From an uncultured Porphyromonadaceae bacterium (GTDB lineage Bacteria > Bacteroidota > Bacteroidia > Bacteroidales > Muribaculaceae): 64,000 bases of DNA. The number at the start of each line of letters is the position of its first letter. Within the stretch, counting starts at the first letter, position 1. The notes below the pieces were generated by a model that was not told the origin of the DNA, ran no database searches, and saw nothing but the letters and a program-made list of their open reading frames with translations. This document shows, one piece after another, positions 45,211-53,475 of this stretch. The translations under genes were made by a program, and so were the position numbers. The stretch spans positions 54,373-118,372 of the forward strand of contig CAJKBH010000003.1 of NCBI GenBank assembly GCA_905198125.1. The letters are read 5' to 3'.

Positions 45211-46620
45211 ATGAGACTCAATGCAATGGTAATAGCCTGTGTGCTTCTCGCCGTGACCGGCGCCTGCAACAGGACACAAACGCGACAAGACACTCACGCG
45301 ACGTTCGAACAATTGTCCGAACGCGGCCGCGAACTGTGCCGCGACGGGCATTATATCGAAGGCCTGACACTACTGCAGGCCGCTGTCGATTCGCTGAAGA
45401 CGATGCATCCGGACAGCATCAATCCCGAAGGCGCCGTACGGCTGTTGGGCAACATAGGCAACCTGTACCAGCGCATGGGTATGTTCGAGGAAGCCAAAGC
45501 CGCCAACTCGCGCGCCATGGCCATAGCCGAAGCCAAGGTCCCGGAACGACTTCAGGACCTGTGGCGCATGCGCGGCATGACATACGAGATAACCAATCAA
45601 CTCGACTCCCAGCTGATATGCCTTCACCGTGCAGTAGAGTCATGCTCGCTGGTCGAGAACGAGAAATGGCGCCGCAGTGACTTAAGGCATAACCGCACTT
45701 TCCTGGCGGTATTCTATTTAGAGCATCCGGAGTATGCCCCGGACTCAATCGCATCGGCGCGCAGGACGCTGGAACGCATCAATCCCGATTATTCCGTAAG
45801 CCGGTTACTGATTGGATATGCACACGTTCTTGAAGGGAATTACGCGAAGGGCATCCCGATGATGGAAGATGCCGTGAAAATATTTCGCACGGACAACGAT
45901 CGCGAGAGCCTGGAATGGAGCCTGCAGTATCTGGCCCGCGCCTACGCCAAGGCCGGAGACAGGAAACTGATTGACATATATCCCGAAGCCGCGGCTCTGC
46001 ACGACAGCATCGCTGAAGAACTCCGCAGCAACCTCCTGCTCGGTATGGATTTCAAGTACCGCACCTCGCAGCTGAAACGCGAGACCGCAGTGCTGCAGTC
46101 CGAACTGCGGACACGTCAGCAACGTACCATCCTGATATCCGTAATCGGTCTGCTCGTCGTGGCGGGACTTGTCGCATTCCTGATAATGCGCTCGCGCAAC
46201 CACAAACAGAAGCAACAGCTCACGCAGCAGAACATCGACACACTGCTGGCCGAACGCATCGCCCTCAATACCAAGATCGAGGAACTGAACCGGAGACAGG
46301 CTGAAAGCAACGCGAATACCAATACGTCCGAAGCGCTGCCGGCCATATTGCTTGAAAAGGAGGATGAGAAACGGTTCCGCAAGAGTTTCAACGACCTGCA
46401 CCCCGGCTTTATCGACAATCTGAGAAAGAATTATCCCGACCTGACATCAGGCAACGAATTGCTGTGCATGCTTATCGCCCTGCGCCGCCGCAACGAAGAG
46501 ATAGCCCTGGCCTTGGGTATATCGCGCGACAGCGTGGCCACCTCGCGCTACCGCCTCCGCACCCGCTTCAACCTCCCCAAAGACGTCGACCTCAACGACT
46601 TCATCCAGTCAATGCTCTAA
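45211..46620 (+). CDS. TPR/HTH membrane-anchored regulator divergent from hut
   Basis: 469 residues. A lipoprotein-like N-terminus (VTGAC near 15-19) leads to TPR helices (about 30-270, e.g. LLGNIGNLYQRMGMFEEAKAA), a transmembrane helix (about 305-328, TILISVIGLLVVAGLVAFLIM), a coiled coil, and a C-terminal LuxR-like HTH (ELLCMLIALRRRNEEIALALGI-type). It shares this layout with the PUL regulator at 26731. Facing the hut operon across 120 nt, it is the obvious candidate controller of histidine use, but no operator is identified. The start is uncertain: ATG 45211 keeps a basic N-terminus, ATG 45226 would leave a 15-nt leader. Confidence 0.8.
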   Translation: MRLNAMVIACVLLAVTGACNRTQTRQDTHATFEQLSERGRELCRDGHYIEGLTLLQAAVDSLKTMHPDSINPEGAVRLLGNIGNLYQRMGMFEEAKAANSRAMAIAEAKVPERLQDLWRMRGMTYEITNQLDSQLICLHRAVESCSLVENEKWRRSDLRHNRTFLAVFYLEHPEYAPDSIASARRTLERINPDYSVSRLLIGYAHVLEGNYAKGIPMMEDAVKIFRTDNDRESLEWSLQYLARAYAKAGDRKLIDIYPEAAALHDSIAEELRSNLLLGMDFKYRTSQLKRETAVLQSELRTRQQRTILISVIGLLVVAGLVAFLIMRSRNHKQKQQLTQQNIDTLLAERIALNTKIEELNRRQAESNANTNTSEALPAILLEKEDEKRFRKSFNDLHPGFIDNLRKNYPDLTSGNELLCMLIALRRRNEEIALALGISRDSVATSRYRLRTRFNLPKDVDLNDFIQSML

Positions 46621-46640
46621 GCCCGATAGTGGCGCGGGCT

Positions 46641-47834
46641 CTATTGCCCGTAGACGGCTTTGTACCAGTCGAGGGTGCGGTAGAAGGGCTCGTGGTCCGC
46701 TTCCTTCTGACCGTACTCGCCGAGGCTGTGCATGCTCACGCCGCACAGGGGCGTCTGCACCCACTGACGGTTGTTGAAATCCTTCGACGATTCGGCATGA
46801 TATACCACAAAACGGTTCATGCTGTCCTGAACGCCCTGCCATAACTCGCCCTGATCTTTCAGCTTCAACAGCTGCATCATGTCGTAATAACCGTAAGTGC
46901 CCCCTCGGCGATAATTAGATACGCCCGTCACTTTGCCGATCTCGTCGGGATACTGCTGCATCAGTGCGCGGGTGGCCTCGGCCACGGCCTCGATCTTGCT
47001 CATATCCATCACCGACACCGTCACAGCATCGTTCTTACTATTATAATAGGAATAGAACTCGGCGGCGCCACCGACCAGGTCCTGATTCTTGCGCATTATA
47101 TAAGGAAGAACCTCGTTATAGTTCAGACCTTCGTCCCATACCTCGGTGGGATAGGCCACGTACATTTTCGTTTTATTACGCAACTGGTATGCCACCTCGA
47201 TCGACGACATATAGCAGCAGTCGAACCAGATGGTCTTAAACGCGCCGTCGGGAATGGCGTTGGCTATGTCGGTTATTTCGGCCCACTGCCATTCATTGTC
47301 TTTGCCATATTCCCCGCCATAGCTATGCTGCGCCGGCACATCGGCCGGAGCGTCACTGCGCGTCTCATGGTCGCTGAAACCTGGCGTCCATGCAGTGCCG
47401 TGACCCCAGAATATCAATGAGTGGTCGGCATCGGGATAGACAGCGAGAGCATCGGATATGACACGCTTCATCACCGCAGGCGCCGTGGATGTCTGCTGGC
47501 GGTCATACTCCTTCACCTTGCGCCAGGTCAGCACTTTCTTCTTCCCGATCTGCTGCAGCTCGTACAGAGCCGTCCTGGATGCCGATTCTGTCAGATAGAC
47601 CAACAGCCGTTGACGCGACATATCAACGCTAACCATTGCAGCCTTCATCTCCGCCGTGTCCTGCATGAAATTGCCGGACAACGAACTTTTGTTTATGGCA
47701 TACACTATCGTGACGCCATCCGGATTGACGGGTTGAGGCTCCGGTTCCGGCTCGTTCTTGGAATGCTTGCAGCCGGCGCAAAGCACCGTCAGCAACGATA
47801 TGATAATTATGAGGGATGTTCTGAGTATCTGCAT
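46641..47834 (-). CDS. clostripain-family (C11) cysteine peptidase lipoprotein
   Basis: 397 residues with lipobox LCAGC near 21. The catalytic His is in IFWGHGTAWTPGF and the catalytic Cys in WFDCCYMSSIEVAYQ, the two hallmarks of C11 peptidases, which cut after basic residues. After the lipid anchor there is a Pro/Glu linker (EPEPEPQPVNP). Likely a periplasmic or surface protease; its substrate is unknown. It is convergent with the regulator gene (20-nt gap), so the two are not co-transcribed. Confidence 0.92.
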   Translation of the reverse strand: MQILRTSLIIIISLLTVLCAGCKHSKNEPEPEPQPVNPDGVTIVYAINKSSLSGNFMQDTAEMKAAMVSVDMSRQRLLVYLTESASRTALYELQQIGKKKVLTWRKVKEYDRQQTSTAPAVMKRVISDALAVYPDADHSLIFWGHGTAWTPGFSDHETRSDAPADVPAQHSYGGEYGKDNEWQWAEITDIANAIPDGAFKTIWFDCCYMSSIEVAYQLRNKTKMYVAYPTEVWDEGLNYNEVLPYIMRKNQDLVGGAAEFYSYYNSKNDAVTVSVMDMSKIEAVAEATRALMQQYPDEIGKVTGVSNYRRGGTYGYYDMMQLLKLKDQGELWQGVQDSMNRFVVYHAESSKDFNNRQWVQTPLCGVSMHSLGEYGQKEADHEPFYRTLDWYKAVYGQ

Positions 47835-48132
47835 AATAATATAAAACGGCGTGGCCTGAGGCTTATTGTTTACTCCGGGGCGCCTTGATACGTGCCGGAG
47901 GTTCGAACTTTAAATGTAAAATTTTGTTAATACATCAGGAAACCGGTGTAGAATCACTGACGCATAAACGGGATTTAACGGGACTAATCAAGATTTATCG
48001 GGATTAATCGAGAGAATCGGGATTAACCGAGAGAATCGGGATTTAATCGAGAGAATCGGGATTAACCGAGAGAATCGAGATTAATCGAGAGAATCGGGTT
48101 TTAACGGGATTAATCGGGATAAATCAAGAAAA
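47835..48132. other. intergenic region dominated by repeats
   Basis: The left part (47835-47966) has no gene or clear signal. The right part is the 19-20-bp tandem array described separately. The HK promoter follows. Confidence 0.6.
47967..48126. repeat. tandem array of 19-20-bp units GGGATTAAYCGAGAGAATC
   Basis: Five consecutive units at about 48001, 48019, 48038, 48058 and 48077 (18-20 bp each) are flanked by degenerate copies (GGGATTTAAC, GGGACTAATC, GGGATTAATC). Each holds the 8-bp palindrome GATTAATC or a variant. There are no unique spacers, so this is not CRISPR. Related arrays lie at 15075 and 22196. Confidence 0.85.
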
Positions 48133-48164
48133 TTTGCAATTTTCATATTTAATTGTTAAATTTG
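48133..48164 (+). promoter_or_regulatory. promoter of the histidine kinase gene
   Basis: TTTG (48133-48136), 20-nt spacer, TAAATTTG (48157-48164). Confidence 0.75.
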
Positions 48165-48170
48165 CCCCGA

Positions 48171-48186
48171 ATTGTTAATTAACAAT
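48171..48186. promoter_or_regulatory. 16-bp perfect palindrome at the transcription start of the histidine kinase gene
   Basis: ATTGTTAATTAACAAT is its own reverse complement and begins 7 nt after the -7 box, so it would overlay the start of transcription. A candidate operator, possibly for autoregulation by the pair encoded here. Confidence 0.5.
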
Positions 48187-48220
48187 CTAAATTTTTAGGA
48201 CATGTGAAGGGAACGGCTAT

Positions 48221-49705
48221 ATGAAAAGATCTTTAATCTGGATACTTACAATACTGATGGCCATTACTTTCGGCACGCTGCTGTATTTTCAGATCATGTA
48301 TCTTGAGAATATGGTGAAGATGCGCGAGGAGCAGTTCTCAGAGGGTGTGATGCGCTCGCTGTACGCCACTTCGGAGTTCATGGACCGCCAGGAAACGCTG
48401 CACTTCCTGCAGGAAGACGCCAACGTGATTGAGTCGAGTTTTTACGAAGACCTCAACAATACCGGCAGCACCGACAGCCAGATGACCAAGGAGCCGAGCG
48501 CTCCCCCGTCGCTCACCTTCCCGTCGGCCACAGGCTCGGTAAGCTCTCACTACGGCACCATGCAGGAAGTGATACGCAGCCAGTACCTGTATCAGAAGGG
48601 ACTGCTGGCGGAAGTGATACTCAACATATTGCGCGACTCCGGCTCGCGTCCCGTGATGCAGCGCGCAGACTCGACCGTGCTGCGCAACTGCCTGTCGACC
48701 GAGCTGGCCAATAACGGCGTGAACCTTCCATTTGCGTTTTCCGTCAACACAGCCGGTGGCCGCGAGATATACGCCACATCCGACTACGACCCCAAAGTCG
48801 ACGACATCTATTCCATACCGCTGTTCGGAAACACCGACGTATCCTATCGTCTCAGCGTGGAATTCCCCAACAAGCACAACTACATATTCAGCTCCGTGCG
48901 GTTCATCATCCCGTCGCTGGCATTCTCGGCGATACTGTTGGTGGTGTTCCTTTACACCGTGATACTGGCCTTCAGACAGAAAAAGTTGACGGAGATGAAG
49001 ACCGACTTCGTCAACAACATGACGCACGAACTGAAGACACCCATCGCTACCATATCGCTGGCGGCGCAGATGCTGGAGGACTCGTCGGTGCGCAAGTCGC
49101 CCGAATCAATCAAGCATCTGGCCGGCGTCATTTCCGACGAGTCGAAACGCCTGCGCTTCCAGGTGGAGAAGGTACTGCACCTCTCGGTGATAGACAATGC
49201 CGAGAGCTCCCTGAAATTCACCGATGTCAACGCCAACGAGATAATCGAGAACGTAGTGACCAACTTCAAGCTCAAGGTGGAGCGTCAGGGAGGCACGCTG
49301 TTCGCCGACCTGGAGGCCACCGACTCCGACATCCACGTGGACCAGCTGCAGTTTACCAACGTGATACACAATCTGCTGGAAAACGCGCTGAAATACAGCC
49401 GCGAGGATGTCGAGCCGGAGTTATCGGTAACAACGGGCAATCCCGACGACCGGCATCTGGAGATTCGCGTCAGGGACAACGGCATCGGCATCCACAAAGA
49501 CGACCTGAAGCGAATATTCGACAAGTTCTACCGCGTGTCGACGGGCAACCGCCACGACGTCAAGGGCTTCGGACTCGGCCTGGCATACGTCAAGAAAATG
49601 ATAACCGCCTTCCACGGGTCCATCACGGTGGAATCCACGCCCGGCGAAGGTTCCACATTCATCATAAAGCTCCCGCTGACTCAGCAACAACAGGACGCTT
49701 CTTAA
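48221..49705 (+). CDS. rprX: sensor histidine kinase, RprX-like
   Basis: 494 residues. One transmembrane helix at the N-terminus (about 5-27), a periplasmic sensor domain (about 30-225), a second helix (about 230-252, LAFSAILLVVFLYTVILAF), then the dimerisation/phosphoacceptor domain with FVNNMTHELKTPI (phosphorylated His near 269) and an ATPase domain with N box NLLENALKYS and G boxes DNGIGI and GFGLGLAYVKKM. It is paired with an OmpR-type regulator 81 nt downstream. The pair matches what I recall of Bacteroides RprXY in order and regulator size, so the symbol is given on that basis. Confidence 0.85.
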   Translation: MKRSLIWILTILMAITFGTLLYFQIMYLENMVKMREEQFSEGVMRSLYATSEFMDRQETLHFLQEDANVIESSFYEDLNNTGSTDSQMTKEPSAPPSLTFPSATGSVSSHYGTMQEVIRSQYLYQKGLLAEVILNILRDSGSRPVMQRADSTVLRNCLSTELANNGVNLPFAFSVNTAGGREIYATSDYDPKVDDIYSIPLFGNTDVSYRLSVEFPNKHNYIFSSVRFIIPSLAFSAILLVVFLYTVILAFRQKKLTEMKTDFVNNMTHELKTPIATISLAAQMLEDSSVRKSPESIKHLAGVISDESKRLRFQVEKVLHLSVIDNAESSLKFTDVNANEIIENVVTNFKLKVERQGGTLFADLEATDSDIHVDQLQFTNVIHNLLENALKYSREDVEPELSVTTGNPDDRHLEIRVRDNGIGIHKDDLKRIFDKFYRVSTGNRHDVKGFGLGLAYVKKMITAFHGSITVESTPGEGSTFIIKLPLTQQQQDAS

Positions 49706-49786
49706 TAATTCTGTATAAAATTTGACACCGATAAATATATTTTAATACTTAATTGTTATAATTATAAAATAAACACCGACTACGAT

Positions 49787-50488
49787 ATGAATGAGAAACT
49801 AAAAATACTTCTTTGCGAGGACGACGAGAATCTGGGTATGCTGTTGCGCGAGTTTCTGCAGGCCAAGGGATTCTACGCCGACCTGTGCAATGACGGTGAC
49901 AAGGGTTACAAGGCGTTCCTGAAAGGGAAATACGATCTGTGCGTGCTGGACGTGATGATGCCCAAGAAGGACGGCTTCACGCTGGCACAGGAGATACGTG
50001 CGGTGAACCGCGACGTGCCCATCATCTTCCTGACGGCCAAGAACCTGAAGGAGGACGTGCTGCAGGGCTTCAAGATCGGAGCCGATGACTACATTCCGAA
50101 GCCCTTCTCGATGGAGGAGCTTGTGTCGCGTATCGGAGCCATCCTGCGCCGCGTGCGCGGCAAGAAGGACAAGGACGTGACCGTGTTCCAGATTGGCAAA
50201 TACACGTTCGACACCCAGAAACAGACCCTGCTGTGCGACGGCAAGGTCCAGAAGCTGACCACCAAGGAGTGCGAGCTCCTGTCGCTGCTGTGCCAGCACA
50301 TGAACGAGATTCTGGAACGCAACTACGCACTGAAGTCCATCTGGATCGACGACAATTACTTCAACGCCCGAAGCATGGACGTGTACATCACCAAGCTGCG
50401 CAAGCTGCTGAAGGACGATCCCGCCGTAGAGATCATCAACATCCACGGCAAAGGCTACAAGCTCATCGCCCCCGGCGACGAGGAATAA
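49787..50488 (+). CDS. rprY: OmpR-family response regulator, RprY-like
   Basis: 233 residues. Receiver domain with acidic pair EDD at 11-13, phosphorylated Asp 55 (CVLDVMMPKKDG), Thr in FLTAKN and Lys in YIPKPFS. The C-terminal winged helix (about 135-230) includes LTTKECELLSLLCQHMNE and RSMDVYITKLRKLL. Partner of the upstream kinase. Confidence 0.9.
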   Translation: MNEKLKILLCEDDENLGMLLREFLQAKGFYADLCNDGDKGYKAFLKGKYDLCVLDVMMPKKDGFTLAQEIRAVNRDVPIIFLTAKNLKEDVLQGFKIGADDYIPKPFSMEELVSRIGAILRRVRGKKDKDVTVFQIGKYTFDTQKQTLLCDGKVQKLTTKECELLSLLCQHMNEILERNYALKSIWIDDNYFNARSMDVYITKLRKLLKDDPAVEIINIHGKGYKLIAPGDEE

Positions 50489-50521
50489 CATCCGAACCGC
50501 ATCCGGCTCCGGCCGGTCATC

Positions 50522-50558
50522 AAGGCTCCGTCCCGCCCCAATGGCGAGGCGGAGTCTT
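50522..50558 (+). terminator. hairpin after the two-component genes
   Basis: AAGGCTCCG (50522-50530) and CGGAGTCTT (50550-50558) form a 9-bp stem with one G-U pair. The right arm and next bases (CGGAGTCTTAATATGT) are repeated exactly 21 nt further on, at 50571-50586. Confidence 0.55.
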
Positions 50559-50595
50559 AATATGTTGTCCCGGAGTCTTAATATGTCTTAATTGC

Positions 50596-50626
50596 TTTGA
50601 TTTTTCGCGAAAATAACTTAATTTTG
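50596..50626 (+). promoter_or_regulatory. promoter of the plsC-thiD-fmt operon
   Basis: TTTG (50596-50599), 19-nt spacer, TAATTTTG (50619-50626); leader of about 50 nt. Confidence 0.75.
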
Positions 50627-50683
50627 TAATGTCGGTTTATAGACGATAGAAAACGATAGAAAAGGTTAGAAAATAGGACAATA

Positions 50684-51508
50684 ATGGAACAGAGACCTCC
50701 AGTGCGAGCCGCGAGGCCGCATCGCAACGCGTGGCAGTGGATGCTGCGCGGCCTCTACATATTTTATGAAATATTCATAGCCACCCCGATATTCGTGGTG
50801 CTGACCCTGATCACAGCCGCCATCACGCTGGCAGGATGCTGGATGGGCAACCGCGATTTCTGGGGGTACTGGCCGGCCAAGATATGGTCGCAGGTGACGT
50901 GCACGCTCTACCTGATGCGCGTCACGGTGCGCGGTCGCGAGAACATCGACCCGAAGCAATCGTACGTGTTCGTGGCCAACCATCAGGGAGCCTACGACAT
51001 CTGGACCATCTACGGATTCCTGAACCATAACTTCAAGTGGCTCATGAAGAAGGAACTTGAAAGCATTTTCATGGTGGGCAAAGCCTGCCGCAAGGCGGGA
51101 CACGTGATGGTGGACGACAGCAGCATCGCCGGCATAAAGAGCACCATCCGTGAATCGGAAGGGACCCTGAAGGGCGGCATGTCGCTGGTGATATTCCCCG
51201 AAGGCAGCCGCACATGGGACGGCAACATGACGGCCTTCAAGCGGGGCGCCTTCATGCTGGCCGGCGAGTTCAAGCTCCCTGTGGTGCCCATCACCATCGA
51301 CGGCAGTTTCCGTGCCATGCCCCGATACACCTACCTGATGACGCCCTCGCACATACGCATGACCATCCACAAACCGATATGGCCCGGCGAGCGCGGTTTC
51401 AACACCAAGGCGCTGATGGAACAGTGCCGCCGGGAAATAGCCTCGGCCATCCCGCAGACCGAGACCGACGGCAAGGAAGAAAACCCACAACCTACACAAA
51501 ACGCCTGA
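50684..51508 (+). CDS. plsC: 1-acyl-sn-glycerol-3-phosphate acyltransferase-like
   Basis: 274 residues. After a hydrophobic N-terminal segment (about 25-50) come the acyltransferase motifs: NHQGAYD near 99-105 (the NHX4D catalytic motif), the substrate loop around FMVGKACRKAGHVMVDDSS, FPEGSRT near 171-177, and VVPITIDGS. It acylates lysophosphatidate in membrane phospholipid synthesis at the inner membrane; a role with another lysophospholipid is possible. First gene of an operon with thiD and fmt. Confidence 0.9.
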   Translation: MEQRPPVRAARPHRNAWQWMLRGLYIFYEIFIATPIFVVLTLITAAITLAGCWMGNRDFWGYWPAKIWSQVTCTLYLMRVTVRGRENIDPKQSYVFVANHQGAYDIWTIYGFLNHNFKWLMKKELESIFMVGKACRKAGHVMVDDSSIAGIKSTIRESEGTLKGGMSLVIFPEGSRTWDGNMTAFKRGAFMLAGEFKLPVVPITIDGSFRAMPRYTYLMTPSHIRMTIHKPIWPGERGFNTKALMEQCRREIASAIPQTETDGKEENPQPTQNA

Positions 51509-51510
51509 CC

Positions 51511-52272
51511 ATGTCCAAGACTCCGGTGATATTGCTGATAAGCGGGATGGATCCCACGGGAGGCGCCGGCATGAGCGCCGACATCCGCACGTGCGCGCGC
51601 ACCGGGTCCTACCCTCTCAGTTGCATCACCGCCCTGACCGTACAGAACCAGCACGGCGTCCGCGCAATTAACCCTACGCATCCTGACCTGATCCGCGACC
51701 AGATTGACGCCGCCGTGGAAGCCGCACGGCCCGATGCCGTGAAAATCGGCCTGCTCCCCACTCCGGAAACAGTAGAAGCCGTAGCCGAAACCATAAGCCG
51801 CCACAATCTTCGGAACGTAGTCATGGACCCGGTGCTGGCCCCCACAGCCGGAGGCGAGCTTATAGACCGCCGCGACGACACCGCCCGCGCCATGATTCAT
51901 TCCCTTTTTCCTCTCGCCATCCTCGTCCCCCCGAACGTTCAGGAAGCCTCCCTATTCCGCGCAATGGCCGGAAGGCCATTGAATACCCTCTCCCCTTACC
52001 TCCTGCTGAAGGGCGGCGACACCGACGGCGACGTCTGCACCGACTCCCTCTATCGCGGCTCGGAATTGCTTCAGCAATACACCACGCCGCGAATCGCCTC
52101 GCGCAATCTGCACGGCACCGGCTGTGTGCTCAGCTCGGCCATCGCCTCATATTTAGGCCACGGCCTGAATATGGCGGAAGCGGTCGGGCGCGCCAAGCGG
52201 TTCGTGCATGAGTCCATACAGCGTAACGTTAACAACAGAATAATTGAAGGATACGGACCTGTGCTGGAATAA
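51511..52272 (+). CDS. thiD: hydroxymethylpyrimidine/phosphomethylpyrimidine kinase
   Basis: 253 residues from ATG 51511, 2 nt after the plsC stop. A ribokinase-like enzyme that phosphorylates HMP and HMP-P for thiamine synthesis. Motifs: ISGMDPTGGAGMSADI, ALTVQNQHGV, VMDPVLAPTAGGEL, LLKGGD, and the C-terminal anion hole NLHGTGCVLSSAIAS with the catalytic Asp/Cys region. No thiamine riboswitch is visible upstream. Confidence 0.94.
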   Translation: MSKTPVILLISGMDPTGGAGMSADIRTCARTGSYPLSCITALTVQNQHGVRAINPTHPDLIRDQIDAAVEAARPDAVKIGLLPTPETVEAVAETISRHNLRNVVMDPVLAPTAGGELIDRRDDTARAMIHSLFPLAILVPPNVQEASLFRAMAGRPLNTLSPYLLLKGGDTDGDVCTDSLYRGSELLQQYTTPRIASRNLHGTGCVLSSAIASYLGHGLNMAEAVGRAKRFVHESIQRNVNNRIIEGYGPVLE

Positions 52273-52300
52273 GCACCGGGCCGTTCATTGACATAGAATT

Positions 52301-53245
52301 ATGAAGATAGTATTTTTCGGAACACCAGAGTTTGCGGTGCCGAGTCTTGACCGACTGGTGGCAGACGGTCATGAGATAGCCGCCGTGGTGACAATGCCCG
52401 ACAAGATAGCCGGCCGCGGCCATAAGCTGATTCAGAGCGACGTCAAGAAATATGCCGTGGAGCACGGTCTGAAGGTGATGCAGCCTGAGAAACTTAAGAA
52501 TCCGGAATTCCTGTCCGAGCTTCAGTCGCTGCAGGCCGATCTGTTCGTGGTGATAGCCTTCCGCATGCTGCCCGAAGCCGTATGGGCCATGCCACCCAAA
52601 GGCACGTTCAATCTCCACGCGGCCCTGCTGCCCAAATACCGTGGCGCCGCTCCCATCAACCGCGCCATAATGAACGGCGAGACCGAAACCGGAGTCACCA
52701 CATTCTTCCTGAACCACGACATCGACACCGGCTCCATCATTGACCGGCAGCGCATCGACATCCTGCCCGAAGACAACGTCGGCACGGTATACGACCGCCT
52801 CATGGTCCTGGGCGCCGACATGGTATCGAAGACCGTCCGGGACATCGAGAACGGATGTGTCAAGCCCCTCCCTCAGCCCGAAGGGGAATTCATTCCCGCT
52901 CCCAAGATTTTCAAGGAGGACATGGCCATACACTGGGACCGCCCGGCTGTGCAGATACACAACCAGGTGCGCGGCCTGTCGCCGTATCCCGCCGCCTACT
53001 CGGCTCTTGAGCTGCTGAACCACGCCCCCATGGACGTCAAGATTTACACCACAGCGCTGACCGACGAGCCCAGCACCGGCTCCGAACCGGGCGACGTGCG
53101 CATCGAAAAGAAACGCCTGCTCGTGGCCACCTCCGACCGCTGGCTTGAAATTGTGGAACTGCAGCCCGCCGGCAAGAAACGCATGGCCGCATCCGCCTTC
53201 CTGCTCGGCTACACCCCGCTACGCTTCAAAGCCCCCCAGCTCTGA
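52301..53245 (+). CDS. fmt: methionyl-tRNA formyltransferase
   Basis: 314 residues. It formylates initiator Met-tRNA. N-terminal catalytic domain with MKIVFFGTPEFAVPSL, a PDKIAGRGHKL substrate loop and FNLHAALLPKYRGAAPI (the usual SLLP is ALLP here); catalytic Asn/His/Asp are in place. A C-terminal tRNA-binding beta-barrel (about 205-314) ends in KAPQL. 28 nt after thiD. Confidence 0.97.
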   Translation: MKIVFFGTPEFAVPSLDRLVADGHEIAAVVTMPDKIAGRGHKLIQSDVKKYAVEHGLKVMQPEKLKNPEFLSELQSLQADLFVVIAFRMLPEAVWAMPPKGTFNLHAALLPKYRGAAPINRAIMNGETETGVTTFFLNHDIDTGSIIDRQRIDILPEDNVGTVYDRLMVLGADMVSKTVRDIENGCVKPLPQPEGEFIPAPKIFKEDMAIHWDRPAVQIHNQVRGLSPYPAAYSALELLNHAPMDVKIYTTALTDEPSTGSEPGDVRIEKKRLLVATSDRWLEIVELQPAGKKRMAASAFLLGYTPLRFKAPQL

Positions 53246-53407
53246 CCCTCCCATTCCTCCCTCTCCCTCGCTCCGCTTTATTTTTCCCTTTTCCTCTTTC
53301 CTCGTTTCCTTTCCCCCGCCCCTCCTTCTCCTCCTTCACTTTCCTCCTTCCTCTCGCTCTCCCTCCTCCTTCCCCTCTTTCCTCCTTCCTCTCGCTCTCC
53401 CTCCTCC
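53246..53407 (+). repeat. polypyrimidine tract with a 29-bp direct repeat
   Basis: About 160 nt are almost purely C and T on the plus strand. An exact 29-bp segment occurs at 53341-53369 and 53379-53407, a period of 38 bp. It lies between fmt and its terminator hairpin, so it would be in the 3' untranslated part of the mRNA. Mirror-type or triplex structure is possible. Confidence 0.85.
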
Positions 53408-53410
53408 CGC

Positions 53411-53448
53411 GCGGAGCCGTTTCCGTAAGGAGCTCCGCTCCATTTTTA
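53411..53448 (+). terminator. terminator hairpin after fmt
   Basis: GCGGAGC (53411-53417) and GCTCCGC (53432-53438) form a 7-bp stem followed by TCCATTTTTAATT. Confidence 0.65.
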
Positions 53449-53475
53449 ATTATCAACCCAAAAACAAACCCCATC

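Noticed and set aside
47967..48126. Repeat array considered as CRISPR
   Set aside because: Units are 18-20 bp, directly adjacent and without unique spacers; no cas genes are nearby.
50550..50586. Two copies of a 16-nt segment after the response regulator gene
   Set aside because: A single duplication of a terminator arm; too little to infer an element.
51214..51510. N-terminal extension of ThiD to 51214
   Set aside because: It lies entirely in plsC; ATG 51511 begins the conserved ThiD sequence 2 nt after the plsC stop.
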